From the NCBI GenBank assembly GCA_934623455.1, contig CAKTVK010000028.1, positions 1 to 22,170 on the forward strand: 22,170 nt of DNA, in the 5' to 3' direction. A program made the position numbers and the translations under genes. The DNA is from an uncultured Eggerthellaceae bacterium. GTDB taxonomy: Bacteria > Actinomycetota > Coriobacteriia > Coriobacteriales > Eggerthellaceae. Positions 1 through 6,929 of the stretch are shown piece after piece; within the stretch, counting starts at the first letter, position 1; the number at the start of each line of letters is the position of its first letter. A model generated the notes under the pieces. That model was not told the DNA's origin, searched no databases, and saw nothing but the letters and a program-made list of their open reading frames with translations.

Positions 1-303
1 GCGCACGAGCGCCCGTCCCGTTAACTGCGAAAACACCGTTCACGCCGGAAGTGTTCGGATGACGATGAAAATCAACCGTCGCTTGGTAGAAGTGCTGCTT
101 GGCAAGGTTGCTTGCGGCGGGGAGTTTGCAGCGTCGTGCCCGGGGATGCGTTCAAGGGCGCGTCGTTCCGTAATCCCGCCGCCCGCGGCGCAGGGGATTC
201 GCCGCATCTCGCTCAAGCAGCGTGCGTGATCCTCCGTGGCGCTTGAAAAATGAAAACTATTTGAAACAATGGCACGGTATCATACCAAACGATAATGTGT
301 ATA
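1..303. other. GC-rich upstream stretch, no confident gene
   Basis: One plus-strand frame is open from position 2 to a TGA at 227-229, with a possible ATG at 59. The translation is Arg/Pro-rich, resembles nothing I recognise, and has no good ribosome binding site. It could be the 3' end of a gene beginning outside the window or chance openness in GC-rich DNA. A hairpin with arms AATCCCGCC and GGC/GGGATT spans about 172-199 but has no T-tract. After about 235 the base composition turns AT-rich, marking the glnA control region. Confidence 0.3.
245..286 (+). promoter_or_regulatory. Candidate operator upstream of glnA (direct repeats plus dyad)
   Basis: GAAAAC (252-257) and GAAAC (263-267) are spaced 11 bp start to start, with another GAAAA at 245-249. 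This helical-turn spacing is typical of OmpR-family dimer sites, and GAAAC-type half sites are known for actinobacterial GlnR. A perfect short dyad, GGTAT-C-ATACC (276-286), follows. The placement just upstream of the extended -10 at 304-312 suits an activator. Binding by the adjacent regulator (1716-2390) is inference. Confidence 0.35.
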
Positions 304-312
304 TGCCATAAT
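304..312 (+). promoter_or_regulatory. Extended -10 promoter of glnA
   Basis: TGC followed by CATAAT gives an extended -10 element. At 17 bp upstream the -35 region (284-289, ACCAAA) matches the consensus poorly, which fits an extended -10 or activator-dependent promoter. The predicted leader is about 55 nt. It contains a small GGGC-ATAA-GCCC hairpin (344-355) just before the AGGAGG ribosome binding site (363-368). Confidence 0.45.
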
Positions 313-374
313 AGCGTTTATGCAGCGCAAGATGGCTTTTGAAGGGCATAAGCCCGAGTTTCAGGAGGCATGAG

Positions 375-1715
375 ATGTCTGATCTTCAGCGTGATTTCGT
401 TATTAAAACCATCGAGAACCGTGATGTTCACTTCGTTCGTTTCTGGTTTACCGATGTGCTGGGAACCATGAAGTCTTTTGCCGTTATTTCAAGTGAGCTG
501 GAAGATGCGTTCGAACGCGGCATGGGCTTCGATGGCAGCTGCATTGAGGGTTTCGGCCGCGCGGGCGAAACGGACATGTTGGCGTTCCCCAGCCCTACTA
601 CGTTTCAGATTCTGCCGTGGCGTCCCGATAGCAATGCGGTAGGACGCATGTTCTGTAACGTGTGCACGCCCGATGGCGAGCCGTTCAAGGGTGATCCGCG
701 CTATGTTCTGAAGAAGATTTCCGGCAAGGCGCAAGAGATGGGCTTTGTGCCAAACATGGGCCCTGAACTGGAGTATTTCTACTTCAAGAGCCCCGATGCG
801 CCCGAACCGCTTGACCGCGGTGGCTTATTCGACTTAACGTCGCTTGACTCTGCAACCGATTTGCGACGTGACACTATTATCACGCTGGAAAAGATGGGCA
901 TTCCTGTTGAATACTCCCATCACGAGCGCGGTCATTCGCAGCATGAGATTGACCTGCGTTTCACCGATGCCGTATCTATGGCAGATGCCGTTATGACATA
1001 CAAGCTGGTTGTGAAAGAGATTGCGCTTAAGCACGGTGTGTATGCGTCGTTCATGCCGAAACCCATGGCCGACCAGCCCGGATCATCAATGCATGTGCAC
1101 CAGAGCCTGTTCGACCTGGATGGCAACAACGTCTTCTTCGATGCGTCCGACCCCCTGGGGTACAACCTTTCCGCTACGGCAAAGCACTACATTGCCGGTA
1201 TTTTGAAGTACGCTCCTGAGTTCTGCCTGGTCACGAACCAGAACATCAATAGCTACAAGCGCTTAGTTGTTTCCGCGAATGATTCAGCGATGCTTACCTG
1301 GTCGCGCAGCAACAGCGCTTCGATTGTGCGTATTCCTGGGTATCGCCCCGAAAGCGAACAAGATGCGCGCATCGAAGTGCGCAACCCCGACCCCGCTGCG
1401 AACCCGTATCTGGCGTTCGGCGTTATGCTGGCGGCTGGTTTGCGTGGTATCGAGGAAGAGCTTGAGCTTGCTGCTCCTGTCGAGGCGGGCGCGCAGCTTC
1501 CGCGTGATAGGCATGCGCTGGCGAAAATGGGAATCGGCACGCTGCCCGAGAGCCTGGGCGAGGCGATTGACCTGTTCGAGGCATCGGACTTCATGCGTGA
1601 AACACTGGGAGAGCACATCCACAGCTACCTTATTGAGCATAAGCGTGCAGAATGGGAAGAGTACCAGAGCCGTATTTCGCAATGGGAACTCGATCGATAT
1701 TTGGCGGTGTTGTAA
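375..1715 (+). CDS. glnA: Glutamine synthetase family protein (type I)
   Basis: This is a 446-residue type I glutamine synthetase family enzyme, expected to ligate ammonia to glutamate using ATP as a cytoplasmic dodecamer. The ATG at 375 is chosen because AGGAGG lies 6 nt upstream; an in-frame TTG at 339 overlaps the leader hairpin and is unlikely. Visible signatures are GFDGSCIEGF near the N-terminus, KPMADQPGSSMHVHQSL (ATP-binding signature), NSYKRLV (292-298) and RIEVRNPDPAANPYL. No NLYDLP-type adenylylation site is seen, so control by adenylylation is unlikely. Oddity: aligned on NSYKRL, the enteric flap residue Glu327 is replaced by Asn302 and Arg339 by Ser314, while the equivalents of Arg321, Arg344 and Arg359 remain. 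It may therefore be a divergent synthetase or a glutamine synthetase-like ligase. It is directly followed by a regulator gene. Confidence 0.88.
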   Translation: MSDLQRDFVIKTIENRDVHFVRFWFTDVLGTMKSFAVISSELEDAFERGMGFDGSCIEGFGRAGETDMLAFPSPTTFQILPWRPDSNAVGRMFCNVCTPDGEPFKGDPRYVLKKISGKAQEMGFVPNMGPELEYFYFKSPDAPEPLDRGGLFDLTSLDSATDLRRDTIITLEKMGIPVEYSHHERGHSQHEIDLRFTDAVSMADAVMTYKLVVKEIALKHGVYASFMPKPMADQPGSSMHVHQSLFDLDGNNVFFDASDPLGYNLSATAKHYIAGILKYAPEFCLVTNQNINSYKRLVVSANDSAMLTWSRSNSASIVRIPGYRPESEQDARIEVRNPDPAANPYLAFGVMLAAGLRGIEEELELAAPVEAGAQLPRDRHALAKMGIGTLPESLGEAIDLFEASDFMRETLGEHIHSYLIEHKRAEWEEYQSRISQWELDRYLAVL

Positions 1716-2390
1716 ATGCAGCGAAAAAATGTGATTTTCATTGCGGACAGCCTTGATAACGCTCGCGTGTTCAAAACGGCGCTTACCGGCCTTGATGTGG
1801 ATATTGCAAGCGGCTCATCGGCGCAGCTTCAGCGGCTTTTGCAGCAGCATCCTGACTACGACCTGGTCATTTTTGAAGCCACGAACGATTCGGGTGAAAA
1901 AATGGCGCAGGTGGAAAAGATGCTTTCCCACGAGGGAAGCGGCGCGCTGCTTGTTATCGTTAGTCAAGAGCGTCTGAACGATTTCCGCTTTCCGGTGCAG
2001 GTGAAAAGCGATTTCGTGGTGCAGGGCGCATCGGTCGAGGAGTGCTCGGCGCGTATCCGTCAGCTTCTGTGGCCGGGTAACGAGACCGCTTCGTCGGATT
2101 ACCTGACTGTTGATAATATGACCATCAACTTGGCTACCTACCAGGTAAAAGTTAACGGCGAGCCCGTTGATTTCACGTATCTTGAATATGCGCTCCTTGC
2201 GTTTTTGGTTACGCACCCCGGGCGCACGTATTCGCGCGATGCGCTGCTGCGCCGTGTGTGGGGCTTCGATTACTATGGCGGCTCCCGTACCGTTGACGTG
2301 CATGTTCGTCGCGTGCGCGCGAAGCTGGGCCCCGAGCTCTCCCAGCGTCTGGAAACGGTACGCGGTGTGGGCTACTTGTGGAATTCGTAA
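1716..2390 (+). CDS. Atypical OmpR-family response regulator, GlnR-like
   Basis: A 224-residue protein with an N-terminal receiver-like domain (about 1-120) and a C-terminal OmpR/PhoB winged helix (about 130-224, including YLEYALLAFLVTHPG, LLRRVWGF, RTVDVHVRRVRAKLG and ETVRGVGYLW). The receiver is degenerate: the phospho-acceptor position in DLVIFE is Glu54, and the usual Lys near the end of the domain is replaced (VVQG). Asp11 remains from the acidic pair. Phosphorylation is therefore unlikely. The ATG follows the glnA stop codon with no gap, so the two are almost certainly one transcript, and no histidine kinase is nearby. Actinobacterial GlnR is likewise an orphan OmpR-type regulator of nitrogen genes with a non-canonical receiver. 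Equating this gene with GlnR is inference from architecture and position. Confidence 0.8.
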   Translation: MQRKNVIFIADSLDNARVFKTALTGLDVDIASGSSAQLQRLLQQHPDYDLVIFEATNDSGEKMAQVEKMLSHEGSGALLVIVSQERLNDFRFPVQVKSDFVVQGASVEECSARIRQLLWPGNETASSDYLTVDNMTINLATYQVKVNGEPVDFTYLEYALLAFLVTHPGRTYSRDALLRRVWGFDYYGGSRTVDVHVRRVRAKLGPELSQRLETVRGVGYLWNS

Positions 2391-2530
2391 GTGTTGCCGT
2401 GGATGCCGCTGTGGAGACGGCTATAGAGGCGGTTATGAAGGCAGTGTGAGCCCTAAGGCCAAGGCTCGAAAGTTTGCTCTGTTCGCGACCGCTGCGCATG
2501 TTTGCAGCTAAGATATTGTACCGATTGTAG

Positions 2531-2575
2531 TGCCGTGCATCGGGCGTGTGTTTTGCGCCGGGCGCACGGCATTTT
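2531..2575 (+). terminator. Probable terminator of the glnA-regulator unit
   Basis: TGCCGTGC (2531-2538) pairs perfectly with GCACGGCA (2564-2571) and is followed by TTTT. The 25-nt loop is long and GC-rich. The rest of the 289-bp gap before polA holds no gene I can support. Confidence 0.45.
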
Positions 2576-2679
2576 GCCACCACGCAGTTGTGGACACTCT
2601 GGGCGCGCAACCAACTTGTCAATAGGGGGACGGGTCCTGCTGGAGTATACTCTCTTATCGAGCAATCGAAGGAGTAATT

Positions 2680-5325
2680 ATGCCTAAAACCGTAGCAGTC
2701 ATTGACGGCAATTCTCTTATGCACCGAGCTTTTCATGCGGTGCCTCCCACTATGAACGCGCCCGATGGAACGCCTACGAATGCGGTGTTCGGGTTTTTCA
2801 GCATGCTGCTGAAATTCATCGATGAAAGCCAGCCCAACGCGATTATCTGCGCTTTTGATGCAGGAAAACCTCAGTTTCGCATACAGGCGTTGGAGCAGTA
2901 TAAGGCGCAGCGTCCTCCCATGGACGATGACTTGCGTGCGCAATTCCCTGTGGTCGAAAAGCTTCTTGAATCAATGGGCATTCCCATTGTGAAAATGCCT
3001 GGTTGGGAAGGTGACGACATTTTAGGAACCGTTGCCGCGCGCGACGAGGCTCTTGGTTTCAAAACGCTGCTGCTCACGGGCGATAAAGATGCTTGTCAGC
3101 TGGCAAGCGAGCTTACGAGCATCGTTTCCATGAAAAAAGGTGTCACGGATATCGTGGTTATGGGCCCTGCCGAAGTTGCAGAAAAATACGGCGTTGGTCC
3201 TGAACTCATTCCTGATTATCTGGGTCTTATGGGCGATAGTTCTGACAACATTCCCGGTGTTCCCGGCATTGGCCCGAAAACTGCCACGAAGCTTCTCCAG
3301 CGGTTCGGCAGTATGGAGGGCATTTACGAAAATCTTGATAAGCTCAAGGGAAAGCAGCTCGAAAACATCCGTGACAACAAAGATGCCGCGTTTGTGAGTA
3401 GGCAAGTTGCGACCATTGTGCGCGATGCGGATTTGGATATTGACCCTGAAACCGTTGAGTTTCCCAACTACACGGCAGAGGCGGTGCAAGCGGCGTTCGG
3501 CGAGATTCGCTTGCAGGCGCACTTGGGCCATGTCCTGCGCTATATTGATTCCGAGGCGCCCGCGGTTCCTGCGTTCGAGGTCGCCGTTGAGGAGCCCTTG
3601 CTGGAAGATGCCGCGTGCGCCCTTTTCGGAAAATGCTTGGAAAATGGAAATGAGCTGGCCCTTTGCGTTGAGAAAAGAGAAGCAGAAACGCTTTTCGACG
3701 AAGAGAAGCTGATTATTGGCTTTGCCTGCGAAGAAGGGCGCGGCTACCTGGATTCTCCCGAGTGCCCCGATTTACTTGCGCGTGCAATTCAGCAGGGAAA
3801 TCTTGTTTGCGAAGATTTGAAGCAGCTCATGCATTTCGTTTCTCCTGCGGATTCATCGTTGCCGTCGTTGGTAAGCGTTGGTGATCTTTTGAACTGCAAG
3901 GCGTTTGACCTGGGGCTTGCGGGCTATGTTTTGAATTCGTCCGCCCAGAAGTATGGTTTAGAGGATTTGCTACAGCGTCACATGAATTGCTCGCTGCCCG
4001 AGCCGGAAGACCTTTCGCCCGAAGGGCACTTCGCTTTGCGCGCCGCCGTTTGTCTGGCGCTTAAGCAGCCGCTTTTGGACTTTATGGATGAAGCGGAGAA
4101 CAGCTCGGGGTATTTCGATATCGATCTTCCGCTAGTCAGCGTGCTGGCCATTTTGGAGCGTAATGGCGCCGCGTTGGACGTTCCGCGCTTGCAGCAGCTT
4201 GGCGTGCAAACGCAAGTCGAGATAGACGAACTGAAAACGCAGATTTTCCAGCTAGCGGGAGAGACGTTCAACGTAGATTCGCCCAAGCAGCTTGGTCATA
4301 TCCTGTTCGAAGTGCTGGGTATGGAACCCAAGAAGAAGACGAAGGGCAAGACCGGTTTTTCTACCGATGCTTCCGTTTTGGCGGAGCTTGCTGCCGAGCA
4401 TGAACTGCCCGGGTTGGTGCTGAAATATCGCGAGCTGGCAAAAATCAAGTCCACGTACATCGATGCATTGCCGCCGCTTCGTGCGGGCGATGGGTTGGTG
4501 CACACGTCCTTCAACGAGAAAGTGACCACAACGGGTCGTTTGTCTTCATCGGATCCCAACCTGCAAAACATTCCAGTGCGTACCGAGTTCGGACGCAAGA
4601 TTCGCGAGTGCTTTGTGCCGCTGGCGCCTGATCACGTGTACGTTTCTGCTGACTATTCCCAAATTGAGCTGCGCTTGCTGGCGCATCTTTCGGAAGATGC
4701 GGGGTTGATTGCCGCGTTTACGTCGGGTGCTGATTTTCACGCAAGTACTGCCGCGCAAGTTTTCGATGTGTCTATCGAGCGGGTCACACCCGAGATGCGC
4801 AGCCGCGCGAAAGCGGTGAATTTCGGTATTGTGTATGGCCAGCAGGCATACGGGTTGTCGCAGAGCTTGGGTATTTCGTTCGGCGAAGCAAAGGACATGA
4901 TCGATAGGTATTTTGCTACGTATCCGCGCGTTCGCACGTATCTGGATGAGACGGTCGAGTTTGCGCGCAAGCACGGATTCGCTCAGACCATGTTCGGGCG
5001 TCGTCGCTATATCCCTGAGTTGGCGCAGCGTAATCCTATCCGCAAGCAATTCGGCGAGCGCACTGCCATGAATCATCCCATGCAGGGAAGTGCAGCAGAT
5101 ATCATCAAGATTGCCATGCGCCAAGTGCAGGAGCGCCTGGTGGCGGAAGGATTGCAGGCGCGTGTGATGCTTCAGGTGCACGACGAATTGGACCTGTCGG
5201 TTCCGCAGGCAGAGCTTTCCCAGGTGGAGACGTTGCTGAAGAGCGTGATGGAGAACGCGGCAAGCTTGCGCGTTCCGCTCAACGTGGATGTTTCCCACGG
5301 CTCGAACTGGTCCGAAGCGCATTAA
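2680..5325 (+). CDS. polA: DNA polymerase I
   Basis: An 881-residue family A DNA polymerase for Okazaki fragment processing and repair synthesis. The ATG has AAGGAG 5 nt upstream. The N-terminal 5' nuclease (about 1-290) shows DGNSLMHRAFHAVPP, GWEGDDILGT, GDKDACQL and the helix-hairpin-helix GVPGIGPKTATKLL. The middle region (about 300-480) has the proofreading fold in outline (FDLGLAGYVLNSSAQKYGLEDL), but the DxE, YD and YxxxD acidic motifs are missing, so 3'-5' exonuclease activity should be absent, as in the Bacillus and Thermus enzymes. The polymerase domain is intact: motif A DYSQIELR (Asp658), motif B RAKAVNFGIVYG (709-720) and motif C VHDEL (Asp835). It appears monocistronic, with its own terminator. 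A REP palindrome begins one base after the stop codon. Confidence 0.97.
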   Translation: MPKTVAVIDGNSLMHRAFHAVPPTMNAPDGTPTNAVFGFFSMLLKFIDESQPNAIICAFDAGKPQFRIQALEQYKAQRPPMDDDLRAQFPVVEKLLESMGIPIVKMPGWEGDDILGTVAARDEALGFKTLLLTGDKDACQLASELTSIVSMKKGVTDIVVMGPAEVAEKYGVGPELIPDYLGLMGDSSDNIPGVPGIGPKTATKLLQRFGSMEGIYENLDKLKGKQLENIRDNKDAAFVSRQVATIVRDADLDIDPETVEFPNYTAEAVQAAFGEIRLQAHLGHVLRYIDSEAPAVPAFEVAVEEPLLEDAACALFGKCLENGNELALCVEKREAETLFDEEKLIIGFACEEGRGYLDSPECPDLLARAIQQGNLVCEDLKQLMHFVSPADSSLPSLVSVGDLLNCKAFDLGLAGYVLNSSAQKYGLEDLLQRHMNCSLPEPEDLSPEGHFALRAAVCLALKQPLLDFMDEAENSSGYFDIDLPLVSVLAILERNGAALDVPRLQQLGVQTQVEIDELKTQIFQLAGETFNVDSPKQLGHILFEVLGMEPKKKTKGKTGFSTDASVLAELAAEHELPGLVLKYRELAKIKSTYIDALPPLRAGDGLVHTSFNEKVTTTGRLSSSDPNLQNIPVRTEFGRKIRECFVPLAPDHVYVSADYSQIELRLLAHLSEDAGLIAAFTSGADFHASTAAQVFDVSIERVTPEMRSRAKAVNFGIVYGQQAYGLSQSLGISFGEAKDMIDRYFATYPRVRTYLDETVEFARKHGFAQTMFGRRRYIPELAQRNPIRKQFGERTAMNHPMQGSAADIIKIAMRQVQERLVAEGLQARVMLQVHDELDLSVPQAELSQVETLLKSVMENAASLRVPLNVDVSHGSNWSEAH

Positions 5326-5326
5326 T

Positions 5327-5357
5327 TGTTGACAAATTACCCCACCTTTTGTCAACA
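5327..5357 (+). repeat. REP palindrome copy A, after polA
   Basis: A 31-nt imperfect palindrome with 10-nt arms TGTTGACAAA and TTTGTCAACA around an 11-nt loop containing CCCCACC. It is identical over all 31 positions to copies at 13923, 14865 and, inverted, 14995. It starts one base after the polA TAA and lies just before the intrinsic terminator. Confidence 0.9.
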
Positions 5358-5372
5358 TTTTGAGCATTTGAG

Positions 5373-5405
5373 AACCCGAGGCGCCTTGCGTGCCTCGGGT
5401 TTTTT
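5373..5405 (+). terminator. Rho-independent terminator of polA
   Basis: AACCCGAGGC (5373-5382) pairs with GCCTCGGGTT (5392-5401) around a 9-nt loop, running into a T-tract. This is a strong, classical intrinsic terminator. Confidence 0.9.
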
Positions 5406-5480
5406 GCGTTCCGCTGCGGTGCGTTGCTTGGGAATAAGATGTTTCTTGACGTGATGCCGTCCAACGATGCGGACGGCATG

Positions 5481-5598
5481 ATAAAAACGACCCACTTTTC
5501 GGTGGATTTCCTTCTTTGCAATCGACGAAAATCAGCGTTTCCCCAGGTCGCAAAAAAGTAAACCTTGGCAAACCCACAGAAAAGTGGGTCGTTTTTAT
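5481..5598. repeat. 118-bp MITE-like inverted-repeat element
   Basis: A 20-nt left arm (5481-5500, beginning ATAAAAACGACC) is the exact reverse complement of the right arm (5579-5598). Pairing continues inward with mismatches (GTGG/CCAC, TTT/AAA), giving a terminal repeat of about 30 nt around a core of about 60 nt. No transposase is encoded inside and no target-site duplication is visible. It could be a MITE, a large palindromic intergenic repeat or a structured RNA. Confidence 0.7.
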
Positions 5599-6236
5599 CA
5601 GAGCGGGGAAATCTTGTCGCTTTTCGGCGTTCCGGGGCGCACGCCGACAAAGGTTCGCCTCACGACTCCGCTTGGACAATGCTTCTTTGCGCTTGCGACT
5701 CGATCGATGTATCCAAAGCATCGCGGTTCGGCTCGACCCTTGCCGGCGGATGCCCCTTTGCTTCATTTCCCTCTTTGGAGCAGGGATGGAGGTTTGTTCC
5801 ATTTGCCCTTGCCGATGGGCGGCCCACGATGGTCTGCGTGTTGGGAGTTTGTGCGCTTGAGTTCGCGGCGCGTCGTCTCTTGGTTTAGGCGTCCCTTTTG
5901 GGTTTTCCGGTGGCATGTTGTCGTTTTTTCCGCCCGAATGCGCGAAATATTCCTGTTCGGGGTACCTTGGGGAGCGTTCGCAGACCATATTGCGCCGTCT
6001 AAGTTGTTTCCGATCCACAAAAGCCCAGGTCGCGCACTGCAAGCGTCGGATAAACGTGAGTCGATGACCCTTCAACCTACCCCGAATGGGAATATTTTGC
6101 ATATCTGCGCCTGTTTTCTGACAAGATGGCTTTCGCTCGTGCGTTTGCATCTAGGTAATCCGTCGGGCCCATCGAGGCAACTCGGCAATGAAAAGAGTTC
6201 ACATCGGGGAAGGGTCTCTCGTATTGAGCGCTGGTT

Positions 6237-6267
6237 TGTTGGTAAAAGGTGGGGCGATTTAACAACA
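6237..6267 (-). repeat. Diverged REP palindrome copy E
   Basis: Aligned with inverted copy D, this segment keeps 25 of 31 positions, including the AAAAGGTGGGG core. Of four changes in the arms, one pair is compensatory (C-G to T-A at motif positions 7 and 25), so most of the stem survives. It lies in non-coding DNA. Confidence 0.65.
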
Positions 6268-6402
6268 TTCATTCCTTTCGGATCTTCTACGCTTTTGTAC
6301 GGGGTCGCGTCCCTTGACAACGGGACCTTTTACGCCGCCCCGGGGCATGAAAAAAGGCGCTTCCGTAGGGAAACACCTTGATTCTAAAATATGTTCAGGT
6401 AG

Positions 6403-6428
6403 TTTTACGCCGTGCCCGGGGCGTAAAG
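6403..6428. repeat. TTTACGCC hairpin
   Basis: TTTACGCC (6404-6411) pairs with GGCGTAAA (6420-6427) around an 8-nt loop. A related sequence with the same TTTTACGCCG start and CCCGGGGC core occurs at 6328-6346. The pair may be another small palindromic repeat family. Confidence 0.5.
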
Positions 6429-6446
6429 AAACCCGCCGAAGCGGGC
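6424..6446 (-). terminator. Terminator of the small minus-strand gene
   Basis: On the minus strand, CCCGC and GCGGG enclose a TTCG tetraloop (plus-strand 6432-6445), followed by TTTCTTT. This is a stable intrinsic terminator placed about 20 nt after the stop codon at 6464, supporting the small gene as a real transcription unit. Confidence 0.6.
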
Positions 6447-6463
6447 TAGGGTCTCATTGTTTG

Positions 6464-6625
6464 CTAACTAACGTATGGAGCCTTGGGATTCGGGGGCGTG
6501 CTCCATAGCTCAAAGCTGTCTTTTGCACGCTGAGGAGCTGCATCAGTAAGCACGAACTCATCGTCTACGATCGTCCACCACTCTTCGTTTGATTTCCAAA
6601 ACAAAGGTTTTCTGTCGGCGTTCAT
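6464..6625 (-). CDS. Small hypothetical protein, 53 residues
   Basis: A short minus-strand gene with ATG at 6625-6623 and TAG at 6466-6464. Support comes from a strong ribosome binding site (GAAAGGAGG) just upstream, an ATGA overlap with the end of an upstream coding fragment, and an intrinsic terminator about 20 nt downstream. The product starts MNADRKPLFWKSNEEWW and ends PPNPKAPYVS. It is acidic to neutral and rich in Trp (four) and Pro, with no signal peptide or membrane segment. I do not recognise the family. The coupled arrangement suggests it was the second gene of a pair whose first gene is now truncated. Base composition is more AT-rich than the neighbouring housekeeping genes, consistent with an acquired remnant. 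Confidence 0.65.
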   Translation of the reverse strand: MNADRKPLFWKSNEEWWTIVDDEFVLTDAAPQRAKDSFELWSTPPNPKAPYVS

Positions 6626-6702
6626 AAAACCCTCCTTTCAACAGCTTTTACAATTCTATCAGCTAACTCGTTGCCTGCATCAAATAATGTATCTTGTTGG
6701 AT
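6622..6702 (-). pseudogene. 3' fragment of an unidentified gene
   Basis: On the minus strand a protein-like tail (QQDTLFDAGNELADRI then VKAVERRVL) ends in a TGA overlapping the ATG of the 53-residue gene. Upstream, at about 6703, coding character stops exactly where a GGGGACGG palindromic motif begins, and no start codon with a binding site precedes it. The frame stays open to 6957, but the translation there follows repeats. The likely reading is the C-terminal remnant of a gene whose 5' part was lost or replaced by repeat sequence. Confidence 0.4.
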
Positions 6703-6740
6703 CAGGGGACGGAGGTTTGTTCCGTTTATCCGGCGGAACA
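6703..6740 (+). repeat. GGGGACGG palindromic motif
   Basis: GGGGACGG (6705-6712) is followed by a hairpin of TGTTCCG (6718-6724) and CGGAACA (6734-6740). The first part, through GGAGGTTTGTTCC, recurs with one indel and small changes at 5781-5803. GGGGACGG alone recurs at 2626-2633 and 7010-7017. Confidence 0.5.
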
Positions 6741-6800
6741 GCGACCCCTTCCTTTCCCAGGGCGATCCGGGCTGACCCGCTCTCGGGGCGCCTTCATTTT

Positions 6801-6830
6801 CCTTGACAAATTGCCCCGGCGGCGTCAACA
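6801..6830 (+). repeat. Diverged REP palindrome copy F
   Basis: TTGACAAATT, CCCC and GTCAACA are shared with copy A in the same order, and the downstream TTTTG also matches copy A. The right half of the loop is replaced by GC-rich sequence and one base is missing. Only TTGAC/GTCAA remain as stem. Confidence 0.5.
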
Positions 6831-6929
6831 TTTTGCAGCACTCGTTTACGGGTTTCGTTTTGAGGGCGCCTCTGCACAGGATTTCGCAGGAATACGGGCA
6901 ATCAATTTGCGGGAACGCCAAAAAAGTAC

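Larger units (their letters stand above)
5406..6463. other. Repeat-rich intergenic island, no credible protein gene
   Basis: About 1 kb between the polA terminator and a small minus-strand gene. Long frames exist on both strands, but their translations are Arg/Pro/Ser-rich, match no family I know, and one runs antisense through polA. I read them as chance openings. The stretch holds the inverted-repeat element at 5481-5598, a GGAGGTTTGTTCC motif (5788-5800), a diverged REP (6237-6267) and two TTTTACGCC palindromes (6326-6357 and 6403-6428). Confidence 0.6.

Noticed and set aside
2381..2449. A -1 frame continuation after the regulator gene with alternating Val/Ala residues
   Set aside because: It would need a frameshift, and no slippery site or structure is evident; likely low-complexity chance sequence.
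4546..6150. Long minus-strand open frame antisense to polA and through the intergenic island
   Set aside because: Half of it is antisense to a certain gene, the rest crosses repeats, and the translation is Arg/Gln/Pro-rich with no family features or binding site.
6314..6331. TTGACAA...ACCTTTT resembling the REP arms
   Set aside because: Only two short blocks match, the spacing is 4 nt too short and no stem forms.
5584..6381. 265-codon plus-strand open frame in the island
   Set aside because: No ribosome binding site, a start inside the right arm of the 118-bp element, low-quality composition, and it runs through a diverged REP.
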